DNA from: Alkalicoccus chagannorensis DSM 18086
GTDB taxonomy: Bacteria; Bacillota; Bacilli; Bacillales; Salisediminibacteriaceae
DNA length: 64,000 nucleotides
NCBI RefSeq assembly: GCF_000429725.1
Contig: NZ_KE386945.1
Location: 1-64,000, forward strand
Direction: 5' to 3'
Shown: one piece after another, positions 6,736-14,689 of the stretch
Position numbering within the stretch: position 1 is the first letter of the stretch
How the letters are laid out: each line of letters begins with the position of its first letter
Made by a program: the position numbers and the translations under genes
Notes under the pieces: generated by a model
The model's database searches: none
Seen by the model: the letters and a program-made list of their open reading frames with translations, nothing else
What the model was told of the DNA's origin: nothing

Positions 6736-7587
6736 TTAACCAAGCAGTTGCAGAACATTTTGCGGTTGCTGATTGGCTTGAGCCAGCATAGACTGTGAAG
6801 CTTGAGAAAGGACGTTGGAACGTGTCTGTTCCATCATTTCTTCCGCCATATCAACATCACGGATACGTGATTCCGCAGCTGATAAATTCTCAGATGCGTT
6901 ATCCAAGTTAGATATTGTATGTTCCAGTCGATTTTGAGTAGCTCCAAGCTCCGAGCGCTGCGTAGAAACGGTGTTTATTGCATCATTGATCGATTCAATA
7001 GCGTCTCGCGCGCTATCATGATCACTTACATCAACATTTTCTCCATCACCAGTAACAACACCTAATGCGTCTGCGCTCATGTCATCAATATTAAGTGAAA
7101 TAACTTCATTGTCATTATTACCGTTTGCACCTACCTGGAAATTTGCAGCATCTCCTCCATCATCGGCTAAATCGCCATTCAAAAGGGACTGCTCGTTAAA
7201 CTCAGTAGTATCAGCGATACGATCAATTTCCTCACTTAGTTCATTGAGTTCTTCCTGTATAGCATCACGATCAATATCTTCATTAGTATCGTTTGCCGCC
7301 TGTACAGAGAGTTCACGCATACGCTGTAAAATGTCATGTGTTTCGTCTAGCGCACCTTCAGCCGTCTGGATCATCGAGATACCGTCCTGAGCATTTCGAG
7401 ATGCCTGATCCAACCCGTTGATCTGCGCTCGCATCTTCTCTGAAATCGCAAGACCTGCAGCATCGTCGCCGGCACGGTTGATTCGCTGACCGGAAGAGAG
7501 TTTCTCCATGGAGCTCTGCATTGCGTTCTGGTTCTCACCCATTTGACGGTGTGTGTTCATCGCTGAAACGTTCGTGTTAATAATCAT
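6736..7587 (-). CDS. hag: Flagellin, main copy (flagellin C, Hag)
   Basis: A 283-residue flagellin with fully canonical termini ([52 protein letters not shown], ending NVLQLLG) and a short acidic mid-domain. It assembles the filament outside the cell. Its location downstream of fliW-csrA, its sigma-D promoter and a roughly 100-nt leader with a CsrA hairpin all match B. subtilis hag, so it is probably the main filament gene. AAGGAGG precedes the ATG by ten bases. Confidence 0.95.
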   Translation of the reverse strand: MIINTNVSAMNTHRQMGENQNAMQSSMEKLSSGQRINRAGDDAAGLAISEKMRAQINGLDQASRNAQDGISMIQTAEGALDETHDILQRMRELSVQAANDTNEDIDRDAIQEELNELSEEIDRIADTTEFNEQSLLNGDLADDGGDAANFQVGANGNNDNEVISLNIDDMSADALGVVTGDGENVDVSDHDSARDAIESINDAINTVSTQRSELGATQNRLEHTISNLDNASENLSAAESRIRDVDMAEEMMEQTRSNVLSQASQSMLAQANQQPQNVLQLLG

Positions 7588-7609
7588 GTATATATCCTCC
7601 TTGATTTTG

Positions 7610-7638
7610 CTTCCCTCTGCACGTCCTTGTGCGGGAAG
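7610..7638 (-). promoter_or_regulatory. CsrA-binding hairpin in hag leader
   Basis: In the RNA, CUUCCC and GGGAAG form the base and GCAC/GUGC the top of a hairpin with the hexaloop AAGGAC; ACAAGGACGU matches the CsrA consensus at nearly every base. A second GGA is in the Shine-Dalgarno AAGGAGG about 12 bases downstream. Two-site CsrA repression of hag is established in B. subtilis. Confidence 0.75.
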
Positions 7639-7696
7639 ATAAAAATTTCGGCTTCAGGTTGCCGTCGGCCGCCGGTCCTTCTGCCTTACACTTCTT

Positions 7697-7723
7697 TTAT
7701 CGACTGGGAGTTGATGATGTTTA
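7697..7723 (-). promoter_or_regulatory. Sigma-D promoter of hag
   Basis: The minus strand reads TAAA, 15 bases, GTCGATAA (two mismatches to GCCGATAT). Initiation near 7690 gives a leader of about 100 nt, the length known for B. subtilis hag. Confidence 0.7.
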
Positions 7724-7853
7724 GTCTTCCTGAAGATTTTTTGTAAAAAGTTCGTCGGAATCATGGTGTATGCCCTATTCCTCATTAGCATTTAGGTAGT
7801 ATTTAATTTTTAAAAATCTCATTTTGAAGGAGATGAACGTTTTACTGAAGCAT

Positions 7854-7948
7854 AGACGGCGACGCCGGAGGGAAAAGCGAACTCCGAAAATCCACTTCCG
7901 TGAATACGGAAGTTAGTTGAGGAGGAGCCCCTCGGCAAGCGTCCGTCT
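7854..7948. repeat. Family B palindromic repeat, copy 1
   Basis: A 95-bp element bounded by AGACGG and CCGTCT. Read on the minus strand it gives the family order GGACGCTTGCC, a GAGGAG palindrome, TTTTCGGAGTTCGC, TCCGGCGTCGCC. It is the same element as at 25985, 44875, 48655 and 57535. It lies upstream of the hag promoter; nothing else was recognised in 7724-8097. Confidence 0.6.
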
Positions 7949-8097
7949 GAAAGCAAAGGAAAACGAACGGTTTTTTTATTAAATGAAAAGCTGATTTACT
8001 GCTTCATGACGTTTCTTGATTCGGAACTTTCTGCTTCACGCTAAAATTTTGGTCAAAGATCAAAGAGTAAAAACACGAGCTCCTCTTCGCTCAAACA

Positions 8098-8135
8098 AAA
8101 GGCACCGTAGTAAAAGCAGCTCCGGTACCTTTTAA
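8098..8135. terminator. Hairpin terminator between luxR-type gene and hag
   Basis: A 10-bp stem (AAAGGCACCG / CGGTACCTTT, one wobble), A/T-flanked on both sides. A related GAGCTCC-CTTC-CTC segment precedes this hairpin and the one at 8204, indicating a local duplication. Confidence 0.6.
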
Positions 8136-8203
8136 TTGCTTGTTCGGCTTTTTGTCTTCCTCCAAACCAGTGAGGAGAAGGCTGAGCTCCGCTTCACTCG
8201 CAC

Positions 8204-8236
8204 AAAATTCCCTGCCAAAGACCGGCAGGGAATTTT
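8204..8236. terminator. Intrinsic terminator of the LuxR-type regulator
   Basis: A 12-bp perfect stem AAATTCCCTGCC / GGCAGGGAATTT with a 7-base loop, 55 bases after the stop at 8291. T-rich on both strands. Confidence 0.75.
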
Positions 8237-8290
8237 TAAGATCTTGTGCGGTTTTGCTGTCGCTTTCAAGCAGCGGATGCGCCGCCTCTT

Positions 8291-8983
8291 CTACCGCAAT
8301 GCATCGACCCAGCCGTTTTTGATGATTTGGACCATGGCGTCGGTGCGGTCGTTGGCGCCGAGTTTTTTCAGCAGGTGGCTGATGACGGTGCTGACGGTCG
8401 ACGGGGCGAGGTACATGAGTTCGGCGATGCGCCGGTTGTTGTGCCCATCGAGAATGTGCTGCAGGACAGCGCGTTCATTTTTGGTGAGGCGGTACAAGAC
8501 GTCCTCTTCGCGGAGGATGAGACGTTTGATTGGGCGGTCTTTCAGTTTTTGTTCATGCAGCTCGCGGACGAGGTCGTTATGGAGCGGCTGCTCGAGATAG
8601 ACGCCGAAACGCCGGACGGTATCAAGGACGCTGCTGCCTGTAGAGTAGAAGGAGTGCAGCGACAGGATGCCGGAGAGTCCGTTGGCGAGATATGGGATCA
8701 GGGACGCTTTCGGTCGGTTGACGGTGACGACGAGCATGTGTTGATGCTCGCTTTTTTCTTTCAGTTTTTCCTGCACCCACCGGGATGCTTCGGTATCGGC
8801 CGATTCGATTAATAAAAATATGTATGCCGCTTCCGTTGAAGACGTGGATCCGTTCTGGTCGATCGTGACTGCATATTCTGGGAATGTCTGTTGCATCCGC
8901 TGTCCAGAGGCCTGTGAAAGGTACTGATCGTGATCCAGAACGAGGACGCGGCTGCCCACTGCTGTACTGGTTGACTGTTGCAT
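8291..8983 (-). CDS. LuxR/NarL-type regulator with degenerate receiver, DegU paralogue
   Basis: A 230-residue protein. The C-terminal 65 residues are a GerE/LuxR helix-turn-helix (LTKNERAVLQHILDG, then NNRRIAELMYLAPSTVSTVI) ending NDRTDAMVQIIKNGWV, strikingly like the DegU tail in this window. The N-terminal part has receiver-like length (VLVLDHDQ at its start), but the phospho-acceptor aspartate and the conserved lysine are not recognisable, so it is probably not controlled by phosphorylation. GGGAGG precedes the ATG. It is transcribed alone between csrA and hag, a slot empty in B. subtilis, so a flagellar or surface-lifestyle target is a reasonable guess. Confidence 0.85.
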   Translation of the reverse strand: MQQSTSTAVGSRVLVLDHDQYLSQASGQRMQQTFPEYAVTIDQNGSTSSTEAAYIFLLIESADTEASRWVQEKLKEKSEHQHMLVVTVNRPKASLIPYLANGLSGILSLHSFYSTGSSVLDTVRRFGVYLEQPLHNDLVRELHEQKLKDRPIKRLILREEDVLYRLTKNERAVLQHILDGHNNRRIAELMYLAPSTVSTVISHLLKKLGANDRTDAMVQIIKNGWVDALR

Positions 8984-9016
8984 GAATCCTGTCCTCCCTT
9001 TTCTGTTCTAACCATT

Positions 9017-9045
9017 AGAATACACGGAAAAAAGGGAAACGACAA
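9017..9045 (-). promoter_or_regulatory. Sigma-A-type promoter of the LuxR-type regulator
   Basis: The minus strand reads TTGTCG, 17 bases, TATTCT. Transcription would begin about 27 bases before the start codon. Confidence 0.5.
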
Positions 9046-9174
9046 GATTCGATTTTTGACCTGATAATAACTTTTCGACATGATTCGCTATAATCATAGG
9101 ACCAATGAAGGTGCCCTCCTCCATAATTCTGCTTGTGGAGACCATACTTTTTGATAATTCATACGAGGATACGC

Positions 9175-9411
9175 CTATTTTTCGCTCTCCGAATTTTTTT
9201 CGGCCAATTCATTTAAAATGTTTAAATCAAATTGAGATGCCTGCGCATTCTCTTCCTGAATCGCGACGTAGACCTCTTTTCGGTGGATGTCGACGTTCTT
9301 TGGGGCGTTGATGCCGAGCTTCACCTGGTCGCCCTCGACAGACACGACGGTGATTTCAATATCGTCGCCGATCTTGATCGACTGCTGTTCCTTGCGGGAG
9401 AGGACGAGCAT
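9175..9411 (-). CDS. csrA: CsrA, translational regulator of flagellin
   Basis: A 78-residue canonical CsrA: MLVLSRK at the N-terminus, GDQVKLGI in the core, IHRKEVY with the RNA-binding arginine, and QEEN with N55, the residue known in B. subtilis to be needed for FliW antagonism. The dimer binds GGA-containing hairpins near ribosome binding sites and blocks translation. It overlaps the fliW stop by one base (TAATG), as expected for the coupled fliW-csrA pair. Targets visible here are the hag and flagellin B leaders. Confidence 0.97.
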   Translation of the reverse strand: MLVLSRKEQQSIKIGDDIEITVVSVEGDQVKLGINAPKNVDIHRKEVYVAIQEENAQASQFDLNILNELAEKNSESEK

Positions 9412-9857
9412 TATGATTCCCCCTTCACGGTCTGCAGCGGGATCGGCGTCTGCGTTGAGTAGTCGGAGTCGCTCAAGGCAATCTGCCGGCCTCGTTTCTG
9501 GACGTGGTTAATAACGATCGGCCCGCGCAGGTTCACGGTGGAGTCGGCGAGCGATCCTTTCAGCGTCAGGACGACAAAGAGCGAGACGTCGCTCTCCTGT
9601 TCGATGGCGAGCGATTCGATCGTCTGATCAGACAGCGCTGCCTCGTAGTCAGGGAAGAACGTAAACGGATCCATAATGACGAAAGCGAGTCCCGGGGTGT
9701 GGATGGACTGGAGCAGGTAGTAGGGGCTCGGTCCTTCGCCGAACGGAAGCAGGATAAACGCTTTCTCGTCTTCGAATCCGGGCATGCCGAGTTCAAAGGT
9801 CGTAATGTTCGCTTCATTGATCGTGAGAGGGCCGCTGTATTTCGTTTCGATCTGCAC
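9411..9857 (-). CDS. fliW: FliW, flagellin-binding antagonist of CsrA
   Basis: A 148-residue protein with the family features [13 protein letters not shown] near the N-terminus and LRGPIVIN in the C-terminal part. FliW binds either flagellin or CsrA, tying flagellin translation to flagellin secretion (established in B. subtilis). It starts at a GTG seven bases after GGAGG. It is directly coupled to csrA. The 173 bases between yviE and fliW hold no gene. Confidence 0.96.
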   Translation of the reverse strand: MQIETKYSGPLTINEANITTFELGMPGFEDEKAFILLPFGEGPSPYYLLQSIHTPGLAFVIMDPFTFFPDYEAALSDQTIESLAIEQESDVSLFVVLTLKGSLADSTVNLRGPIVINHVQKRGRQIALSDSDYSTQTPIPLQTVKGES

Positions 9858-10030
9858 GTAAATGCCTCCTTTATGTAGTGGAACATGAGCGTCTGTGGCG
9901 TCGGCTTCTTTCCTATTGAATAAGACGTGCTCGTTCTGCCGGGCGGAGGAACGGAGCTCTTCCCGGCTGTCTTTTCAACGGCGACGAAAAAACGACCACA
10001 GTCACGCATGGCCGTTTCTGCTGCCTGTAT

Positions 10031-10603
10031 TTATCTTCTCATATCTACGGCGCCGCCGACAGCACGAAATTGGATGCTGTTCTGCTGTTCCAGATAGACA
10101 GACGTCTCCCAGCGGGGAATGTCGATCTCCGGCGGGTTCGGCTGCACGTCAATCACTGGGTCCGGCCAGTCAAAATCGATCTGCTGCTCGCCCGGGGTGT
10201 AGGAGATGCGTACTTTCTCCGTACCGGTCGGCACCGTGCCGTAACCGGTTTCCTGTACTGGAAGCATCCCTTTCTCGCGGGCGAGGTCGGCGATGACGTT
10301 GCGCTCCTGTTCGATCGCCTGCAGCTGCCTGCCTTCCTGTGCCGTTTTCGCGACGTAGGCCATGACGTTCTGATTGGCCCGGGCGGCATACTCTTCGTTC
10401 CGGACGAGGATGCTTTTGATATCGGCATCGGCAAAAGCGGCCGTCTGGTCAATGTCCAGCTGCCCGTCCGTAGAGCTCATCGTCATATTGCCCTGCAGCT
10501 CCTGATCGATCGTCATATCGGCGTCGTGGTTTTCGATCTGCATCGGCGGACGCTGGCTCGACATCCCGAGCCGGGCCATCGTCTGATCTATCTCGATCCG
10601 CAT
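10031..10603 (-). CDS. YviE-like protein (DUF6470)
   Basis: A 190-residue protein with MRIEIDQTMARLGM at the start and a beta-rich C-terminal half (PTGTEKVRISY, IDFDWPDPVIDV). The position between flgL and fliW is that of B. subtilis yviE. The function is unknown; synteny ties it to the late flagellar operon. No signal peptide or membrane segment. AGGAGG lies ten bases before the ATG, and the gene starts 15 bases after the flgL stop. Confidence 0.9.
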   Translation of the reverse strand: MRIEIDQTMARLGMSSQRPPMQIENHDADMTIDQELQGNMTMSSTDGQLDIDQTAAFADADIKSILVRNEEYAARANQNVMAYVAKTAQEGRQLQAIEQERNVIADLAREKGMLPVQETGYGTVPTGTEKVRISYTPGEQQIDFDWPDPVIDVQPNPPEIDIPRWETSVYLEQQNSIQFRAVGGAVDMRR

Positions 10604-10618
10604 GAGCGTCCGCCTCCT

Positions 10619-11794
10619 TTATCTGAGAAAGTCCATCAGCGTCGGCTGCATGATCCGGGCGCTGGAAGAAAGCGCGGCCCGGTGCACGTTTTCCTGGGAC
10701 ATCATCTCGGTAATGACTTTCTCCATATCGGCGTCTTCGTTATCCGAGAGAATCCGTTTAGCAATGACTTCCTGCTCCTGTATACGGGAGTCGATCATTT
10801 CAATCCGGTTCACGCGGGCACCGAGCTCGGCCCGTTCATTGACAGAATTATCAATATGGAAATCCAAATGATCCAGCATTTCCGAAATCTCGCTCGTCTC
10901 TGTTGTCTCATCTTCGAGCATGTTCTCCAGCTGCTTCAGATCGCCAAACAGCTGGTTGCTGAACACCTGCTCGGGCTTAACGTTAACAGGCACCTTGACC
11001 CCTTTCAAGAGTTCAATCGAGACGTCCTTATCATTGGTCGAGACTGCGTCTTTATTGGAGGCGATCACCTGACTCGGGCGTAGTGTTTCGGTCTGCTCTG
11101 CCTCATTGCCTTCAGCATCAGTGCCGGTATACGTACGCGTGATATTTGAAATCTCCCCGTCCTCAATCGCAAACGTCAACGATTCGCCGCTTTCAGTTTC
11201 AAATACGGCTTCGTCTTCGTCGGAGGCTGCAAGCTGATACGTCTGGCCGCTGTGCGTCACTTCTACTGGGAAATCGCCATCCTCGATCTGCTGGTCGACG
11301 TCGTCACCGTCAAGGGCATTCATGATGCCGGTTGTGCCGATATCCATGCCGTCGAGGTCGATCGGCTCGTTCGTCGTATCCGTTCCGTTGAAAATGAATT
11401 TATTGTTGTTCTGCGTATTGCCGAGCGAAGCCAGGTGTTCCCGCAGCTGACGCACTTCCTGCGCGATGTTGCCGCGCTGGCCGCTCTCGTACGAATCATT
11501 GGCTGCCTGTACGGTCAGCTCGCGCACACGATGCAGTGCATCGGTACCTTTATCGAGCGTGGCATCAGATGTATCCGTCCAGTTGTATGCTTCGGAGAGA
11601 TTCCGATTGAACTGCTCAGTTTCCGTCACCTGCGAGCGGTAGCGGATCCCGTTCATGGCAATGACCGGATCTTCTGAGGCACGAGAAATCTTTTTGCCCG
11701 TCGACAACTGCTCCTGCGACGTCTTCAGCTGTTCGTAGCTCTTACTGAGGTTCGTTAAGGAATTCATCGTTACCATCGATTGTGTCACGCGCAT
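10619..11794 (-). CDS. flgL: FlgL, hook-filament junction protein (HAP3)
   Basis: A 391-residue flagellin-like junction protein with an N-terminal D0/D1 (MRVTQSMVTMNSLTNLSKSY, GKKISRASEDP) and a C-terminal helix region (ARVNRIEMIDSRI). It connects hook to filament, after FlgK. It is about 90 residues longer than the B. subtilis protein; the extra material is an acidic middle insert (about residues 150-290), probably a surface-exposed domain. It is co-transcribed with flgK upstream and yviE downstream. Confidence 0.95.
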   Translation of the reverse strand: MRVTQSMVTMNSLTNLSKSYEQLKTSQEQLSTGKKISRASEDPVIAMNGIRYRSQVTETEQFNRNLSEAYNWTDTSDATLDKGTDALHRVRELTVQAANDSYESGQRGNIAQEVRQLREHLASLGNTQNNNKFIFNGTDTTNEPIDLDGMDIGTTGIMNALDGDDVDQQIEDGDFPVEVTHSGQTYQLAASDEDEAVFETESGESLTFAIEDGEISNITRTYTGTDAEGNEAEQTETLRPSQVIASNKDAVSTNDKDVSIELLKGVKVPVNVKPEQVFSNQLFGDLKQLENMLEDETTETSEISEMLDHLDFHIDNSVNERAELGARVNRIEMIDSRIQEQEVIAKRILSDNEDADMEKVITEMMSQENVHRAALSSSARIMQPTLMDFLR

Positions 11795-11814
11795 CGGTCG
11801 CGCCCCCTTTCATA

Positions 11815-11935
11815 AATCAAAAGCATGTCACGCTTTTGATTGCCATGCCGTGCTTCCTCGCTGCCAATTTTAAAGGGAAGAAAAGCTCTTCTGTCTTCCC
11901 GCGCAGCTGAGGAGCCGGCGTTTTATACTATCGGA
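11815..11935. repeat. Family C dispersed repeat between flgK and flgL
   Basis: Begins with the palindrome ATCAAAAGC...GCTTTTGAT, followed by GCCATGCCGTGC, then the inverted GGGAAG...CTTCCC pair and GAGCCGGCGTTTTATAC. It lies inside the flg operon, so it is transcribed as part of the mRNA. Confidence 0.55.
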
Positions 11936-11951
11936 TCGTTACGTGATCAGG

Positions 11952-13646
11952 TTAAATGCCTACACGGCCCATGCCGTTGATGATGCGGTCGAGCATTTCA
12001 TCAACGGACGTCAAGTTCCGTGCAGCTGCGTTGTACGCATGCTGGAACTGGATCATCATCGACATCTCTTCATCCAGCGACACGCTGGAGACCGACTGAC
12101 GGCGTTCTTCCACCGCATCGCGGAGCGAGGAGGTGTTTCGTTCCAGGCGCTGCGCTTCGTTCGTATCCACGGCGACACTTCCGATCACGGACTGATAAAA
12201 CGACTGCACGTTCGTATCGTTCGCATCATAGACGAGCTCGGCGTCCTTCACTTCGGCTAACGCCTGAGCACCAGAGCCATCCCCGGCAAATGCCTCATCC
12301 ACGTCTTGAGCGACCCATTCGTCATTCTCGTCGTCCCATTCCGGCCCGGCCGAGGCAGCGACGTTGTCGAGGCTGTCGTGGATGCGGTCATCGATGCCGA
12401 AGTTTTTCGCCACGCCGACGATGGACTCATTGTCTTCCAGATCGCCGAAGCTGCCGTCCAGATTCGTCTGGAAAAAGGAAATGCTGTCGGCTTCGCCGTT
12501 TTCGATTTCAGAGAGACTGAAACTCTTCTCGTGTACCTCATTGAATTCACGCGCAAACGTCGATACCATCCGGTCAAGATTTTTCATCATCTCCGGGAAG
12601 TCCCCTGTAACATCCTCTGCGCCTTCCAGGCTGTCGCTGTCAGGATGCTGGTGACCAAAAATTTCGATCGTGCCAAGCAGGGAGCCTTCGGCAGTAAAGT
12701 CATTGATGCCGACTTCTCCTGCTTCGCCGCCATTGGAGTCAAACACAGAGAGGCCGGTGACAGGGTCGAGCAGCTGGTCGGACACAGCATCGTCGTCAAA
12801 ACTGTCGAAATTCACGCCGATCTGACGGTAATCCAAGTTCTCCCCGTCGATGAGGGTCATCGGTTCGCCGTTATCCATTTCAATCGGATTCCCGTTCGAA
12901 TCCACAGCCGTAATATGATAGCTGCCTTCTGCCTTGTCTTTCGACAATCCCCCGTTGGAGACACGCTCCACTTGTATGTTCATCTTTTCGGAAAGCTCAT
13001 CCACAAGCTGGTCACGCTGGTCATACAGATCATTCGGCAGATTGCCGTGTGGTTCCACGGAGGCGATCTGTTCATTTAAATTGTGTATCTGCCGCAGAGT
13101 GGAATTGATGTCATCCTCTTTGACGCCAAGTTCGTTCTGGTAGTCACGCTGAATCGACTCAAGCGAGTTGTATGTAGAGTTGATTGTCTCCGCTACGGCG
13201 ATCCCGCGCTGACGGACAACCGAACGAGTACCGGCGTCTTCCGGATTGGAAGCCAGATCTTGAAGCGACTCCCAGAAGCGGTCCATTGTCTGGGCAATGC
13301 CGTCATCTGTTGGTTCGTTGATGATGTCTTCCATTTTTTCGAGCCCGTCTTTACGCGCATTCCAGTATCCGTGCTGCTGGTTCTCCTGCCGGAACTGCAC
13401 GTCGAGAAACTGTTCCCGGACCCGTTCGACGGAGCCTGCTTCAACACCGGTTCCCATCTGTCCCGGGATACCGGGTTTATTGAAGGCTGCTTTCGGAAAG
13501 GATTCGGTCGTCGTCATGTTGACACGCTGGCGCGAATAGCCTTCCGTATTGGCGTTGGATATGTTGTGGCCAACCGTTTTGAGCGCCGCCTGGTTCGTAG
13601 TAAGGGCGCGGCGGGATGTTTCCAGCCCGCTGAATGTAGACAGCAT
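11952..13646 (-). CDS. flgK: FlgK, hook-filament junction protein (HAP1)
   Basis: A 564-residue protein with the axial-protein N-terminus (STFSGLETSRRALTTNQAAL, then HNISNANTEGYSRQRVN) and C-terminus (SVSLDEEMSMMIQFQHAY, then MLDRIINGMGR). It forms the first junction zone on the hook. The long acidic middle (residues about 230-450) carries the variable domain. AAGGAG precedes the ATG. It stands 18 bases after flgN, its dedicated chaperone. Confidence 0.97.
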   Translation of the reverse strand: MLSTFSGLETSRRALTTNQAALKTVGHNISNANTEGYSRQRVNMTTTESFPKAAFNKPGIPGQMGTGVEAGSVERVREQFLDVQFRQENQQHGYWNARKDGLEKMEDIINEPTDDGIAQTMDRFWESLQDLASNPEDAGTRSVVRQRGIAVAETINSTYNSLESIQRDYQNELGVKEDDINSTLRQIHNLNEQIASVEPHGNLPNDLYDQRDQLVDELSEKMNIQVERVSNGGLSKDKAEGSYHITAVDSNGNPIEMDNGEPMTLIDGENLDYRQIGVNFDSFDDDAVSDQLLDPVTGLSVFDSNGGEAGEVGINDFTAEGSLLGTIEIFGHQHPDSDSLEGAEDVTGDFPEMMKNLDRMVSTFAREFNEVHEKSFSLSEIENGEADSISFFQTNLDGSFGDLEDNESIVGVAKNFGIDDRIHDSLDNVAASAGPEWDDENDEWVAQDVDEAFAGDGSGAQALAEVKDAELVYDANDTNVQSFYQSVIGSVAVDTNEAQRLERNTSSLRDAVEERRQSVSSVSLDEEMSMMIQFQHAYNAAARNLTSVDEMLDRIINGMGRVGI

Positions 13647-13664
13647 ACTGTTCTCTCCTTCTGC

Positions 13665-14150
13665 CTAGGCCTGGGAATCGAACACGGATCGTTCTTTACC
13701 GTCCTCTTCCGACCCGCGGCCGGAATAGTTGGTGAACGAGTCCTGTGGTTCCACGAGGCTCAGCGATAAGTTCAAATAACGCAGCGATTCCGTGATCAGC
13801 TGCCGGTTCAGGTCGTTCTGCTGCTGTACTTCCGTAATGATGGCGCGCAGCGTTTCCTGCAGCTCGTCGAAAGCGGCCTGATCCGATGCGGAAAAGGCGG
13901 GCTTGAGCTGTTCCATCGTGGCGTCTTCAGCCACAATGCCCTGCTGCTGCAGCCAGCGCTGGACGATCTGGCGCCGTGCCAGCTCCAGCTTCTCCAGTCG
14001 GGAGATGAGCGGCGTTTCTTCCTTCATGATCCGCTCGAGGCCTTCGATATCATTTTTCTTCACGACGGCTTCTTTTTCCTGTGCTTTTTGTAAGAGCTCC
14101 TGGTGCAGGGTGATGAGTGCTTTGAATACCTTCTTCAAATCCTCGGTCAT
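13665..14150 (-). CDS. flgN: FlgN-family export chaperone (YvyG)
   Basis: A 161-residue, largely alpha-helical protein (heptad-rich at residues 10-60 and 95-135) in the flgM-flgK interval, where B. subtilis has yvyG/flgN. FlgN keeps FlgK and FlgL unfolded and delivers them to the flagellar export gate. The C-terminal tail (SFTNYSGRGSEEDGKERS) is disordered. AAGGAG lies six bases before the ATG. Confidence 0.88.
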   Translation of the reverse strand: MTEDLKKVFKALITLHQELLQKAQEKEAVVKKNDIEGLERIMKEETPLISRLEKLELARRQIVQRWLQQQGIVAEDATMEQLKPAFSASDQAAFDELQETLRAIITEVQQQNDLNRQLITESLRYLNLSLSLVEPQDSFTNYSGRGSEEDGKERSVFDSQA

Positions 14151-14168
14151 GGGAGGCTCCTTTCCGGC

Positions 14169-14423
14169 TTATCCGTTCCAGAATTCATACATCTTGCGGG
14201 CCGTTTCCTGCGCATTCACCTGGTAGCTGCCGTTGTCGACCTGCTGCTTCAGTTCCTGCACGCGTTCGCTGCGCTCCTGCTGGAAGGCGGCGGACTTGGC
14301 CATCTGCTTCGCTTCGGAGGAGATTTCCAGGGCATCGGACGGCTTGGAGGCCGGCTGCTGCTTCTGATTCGGCTGCTGCGATTTCTGGTAGGCGTTGAGT
14401 GAGTGCATCGGGTTGATTTTCAT
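14169..14423 (-). CDS. flgM: FlgM, anti-sigma-D factor
   Basis: An 84-residue protein with MKINPMHSLNAYQKSQQ at the N-terminus, a DALEISSEAKQM motif and the C-terminal helices that grip sigma-D (RVQELKQQVDNGSYQVNA). It holds sigma-D inactive until hook completion. The start is set at MKINP because AAAGGAG lies nine bases before it; an upstream in-frame ATG lacks such a site. A sigma-D promoter lies 90 bases upstream, giving the known feedback loop. Confidence 0.94.
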   Translation of the reverse strand: MKINPMHSLNAYQKSQQPNQKQQPASKPSDALEISSEAKQMAKSAAFQQERSERVQELKQQVDNGSYQVNAQETARKMYEFWNG

Positions 14424-14512
14424 CCGGATTCTCCTTTCTTCTATCAAAACATGTCTGCGTTCATCCGTGAAAGTGCAGACGGTCTTTCGCTGCTTCCGTG
14501 CGTCTGTTCATT

Positions 14513-14539
14513 ATATCGGCAGGCCTTCCGCTATTGTTA
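14513..14539 (-). promoter_or_regulatory. Sigma-D promoter of flgM
   Basis: The minus strand reads TAAC, 15 bases, GCCGATAT: an exact -10 with ideal spacing and one mismatch in the -35 TAAA. Confidence 0.8.
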
Positions 14540-14689
14540 ACCTTTCGCCTACATTCCGTCGAAAGACCTGGTACACGTAGAGAATTGGTCGTGGCTGCCG
14601 CGTGCCTGCGGCTGTTTCTTCTATTATACATGGGAAGCAGGGGGCGTTTCTACATCGAACTGTCGGTGAGGGCGGCGCCGAGGATTGGC

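Noticed and set aside
8204-8236. Riboswitch-like element before hag
   Set aside because: It is a simple terminator hairpin; no conserved aptamer feature was recognised.
12306-13769. Long open frames antisense to flgK
   Set aside because: Shadows of the FlgK reading frame; no ribosome site and no recognisable domain.
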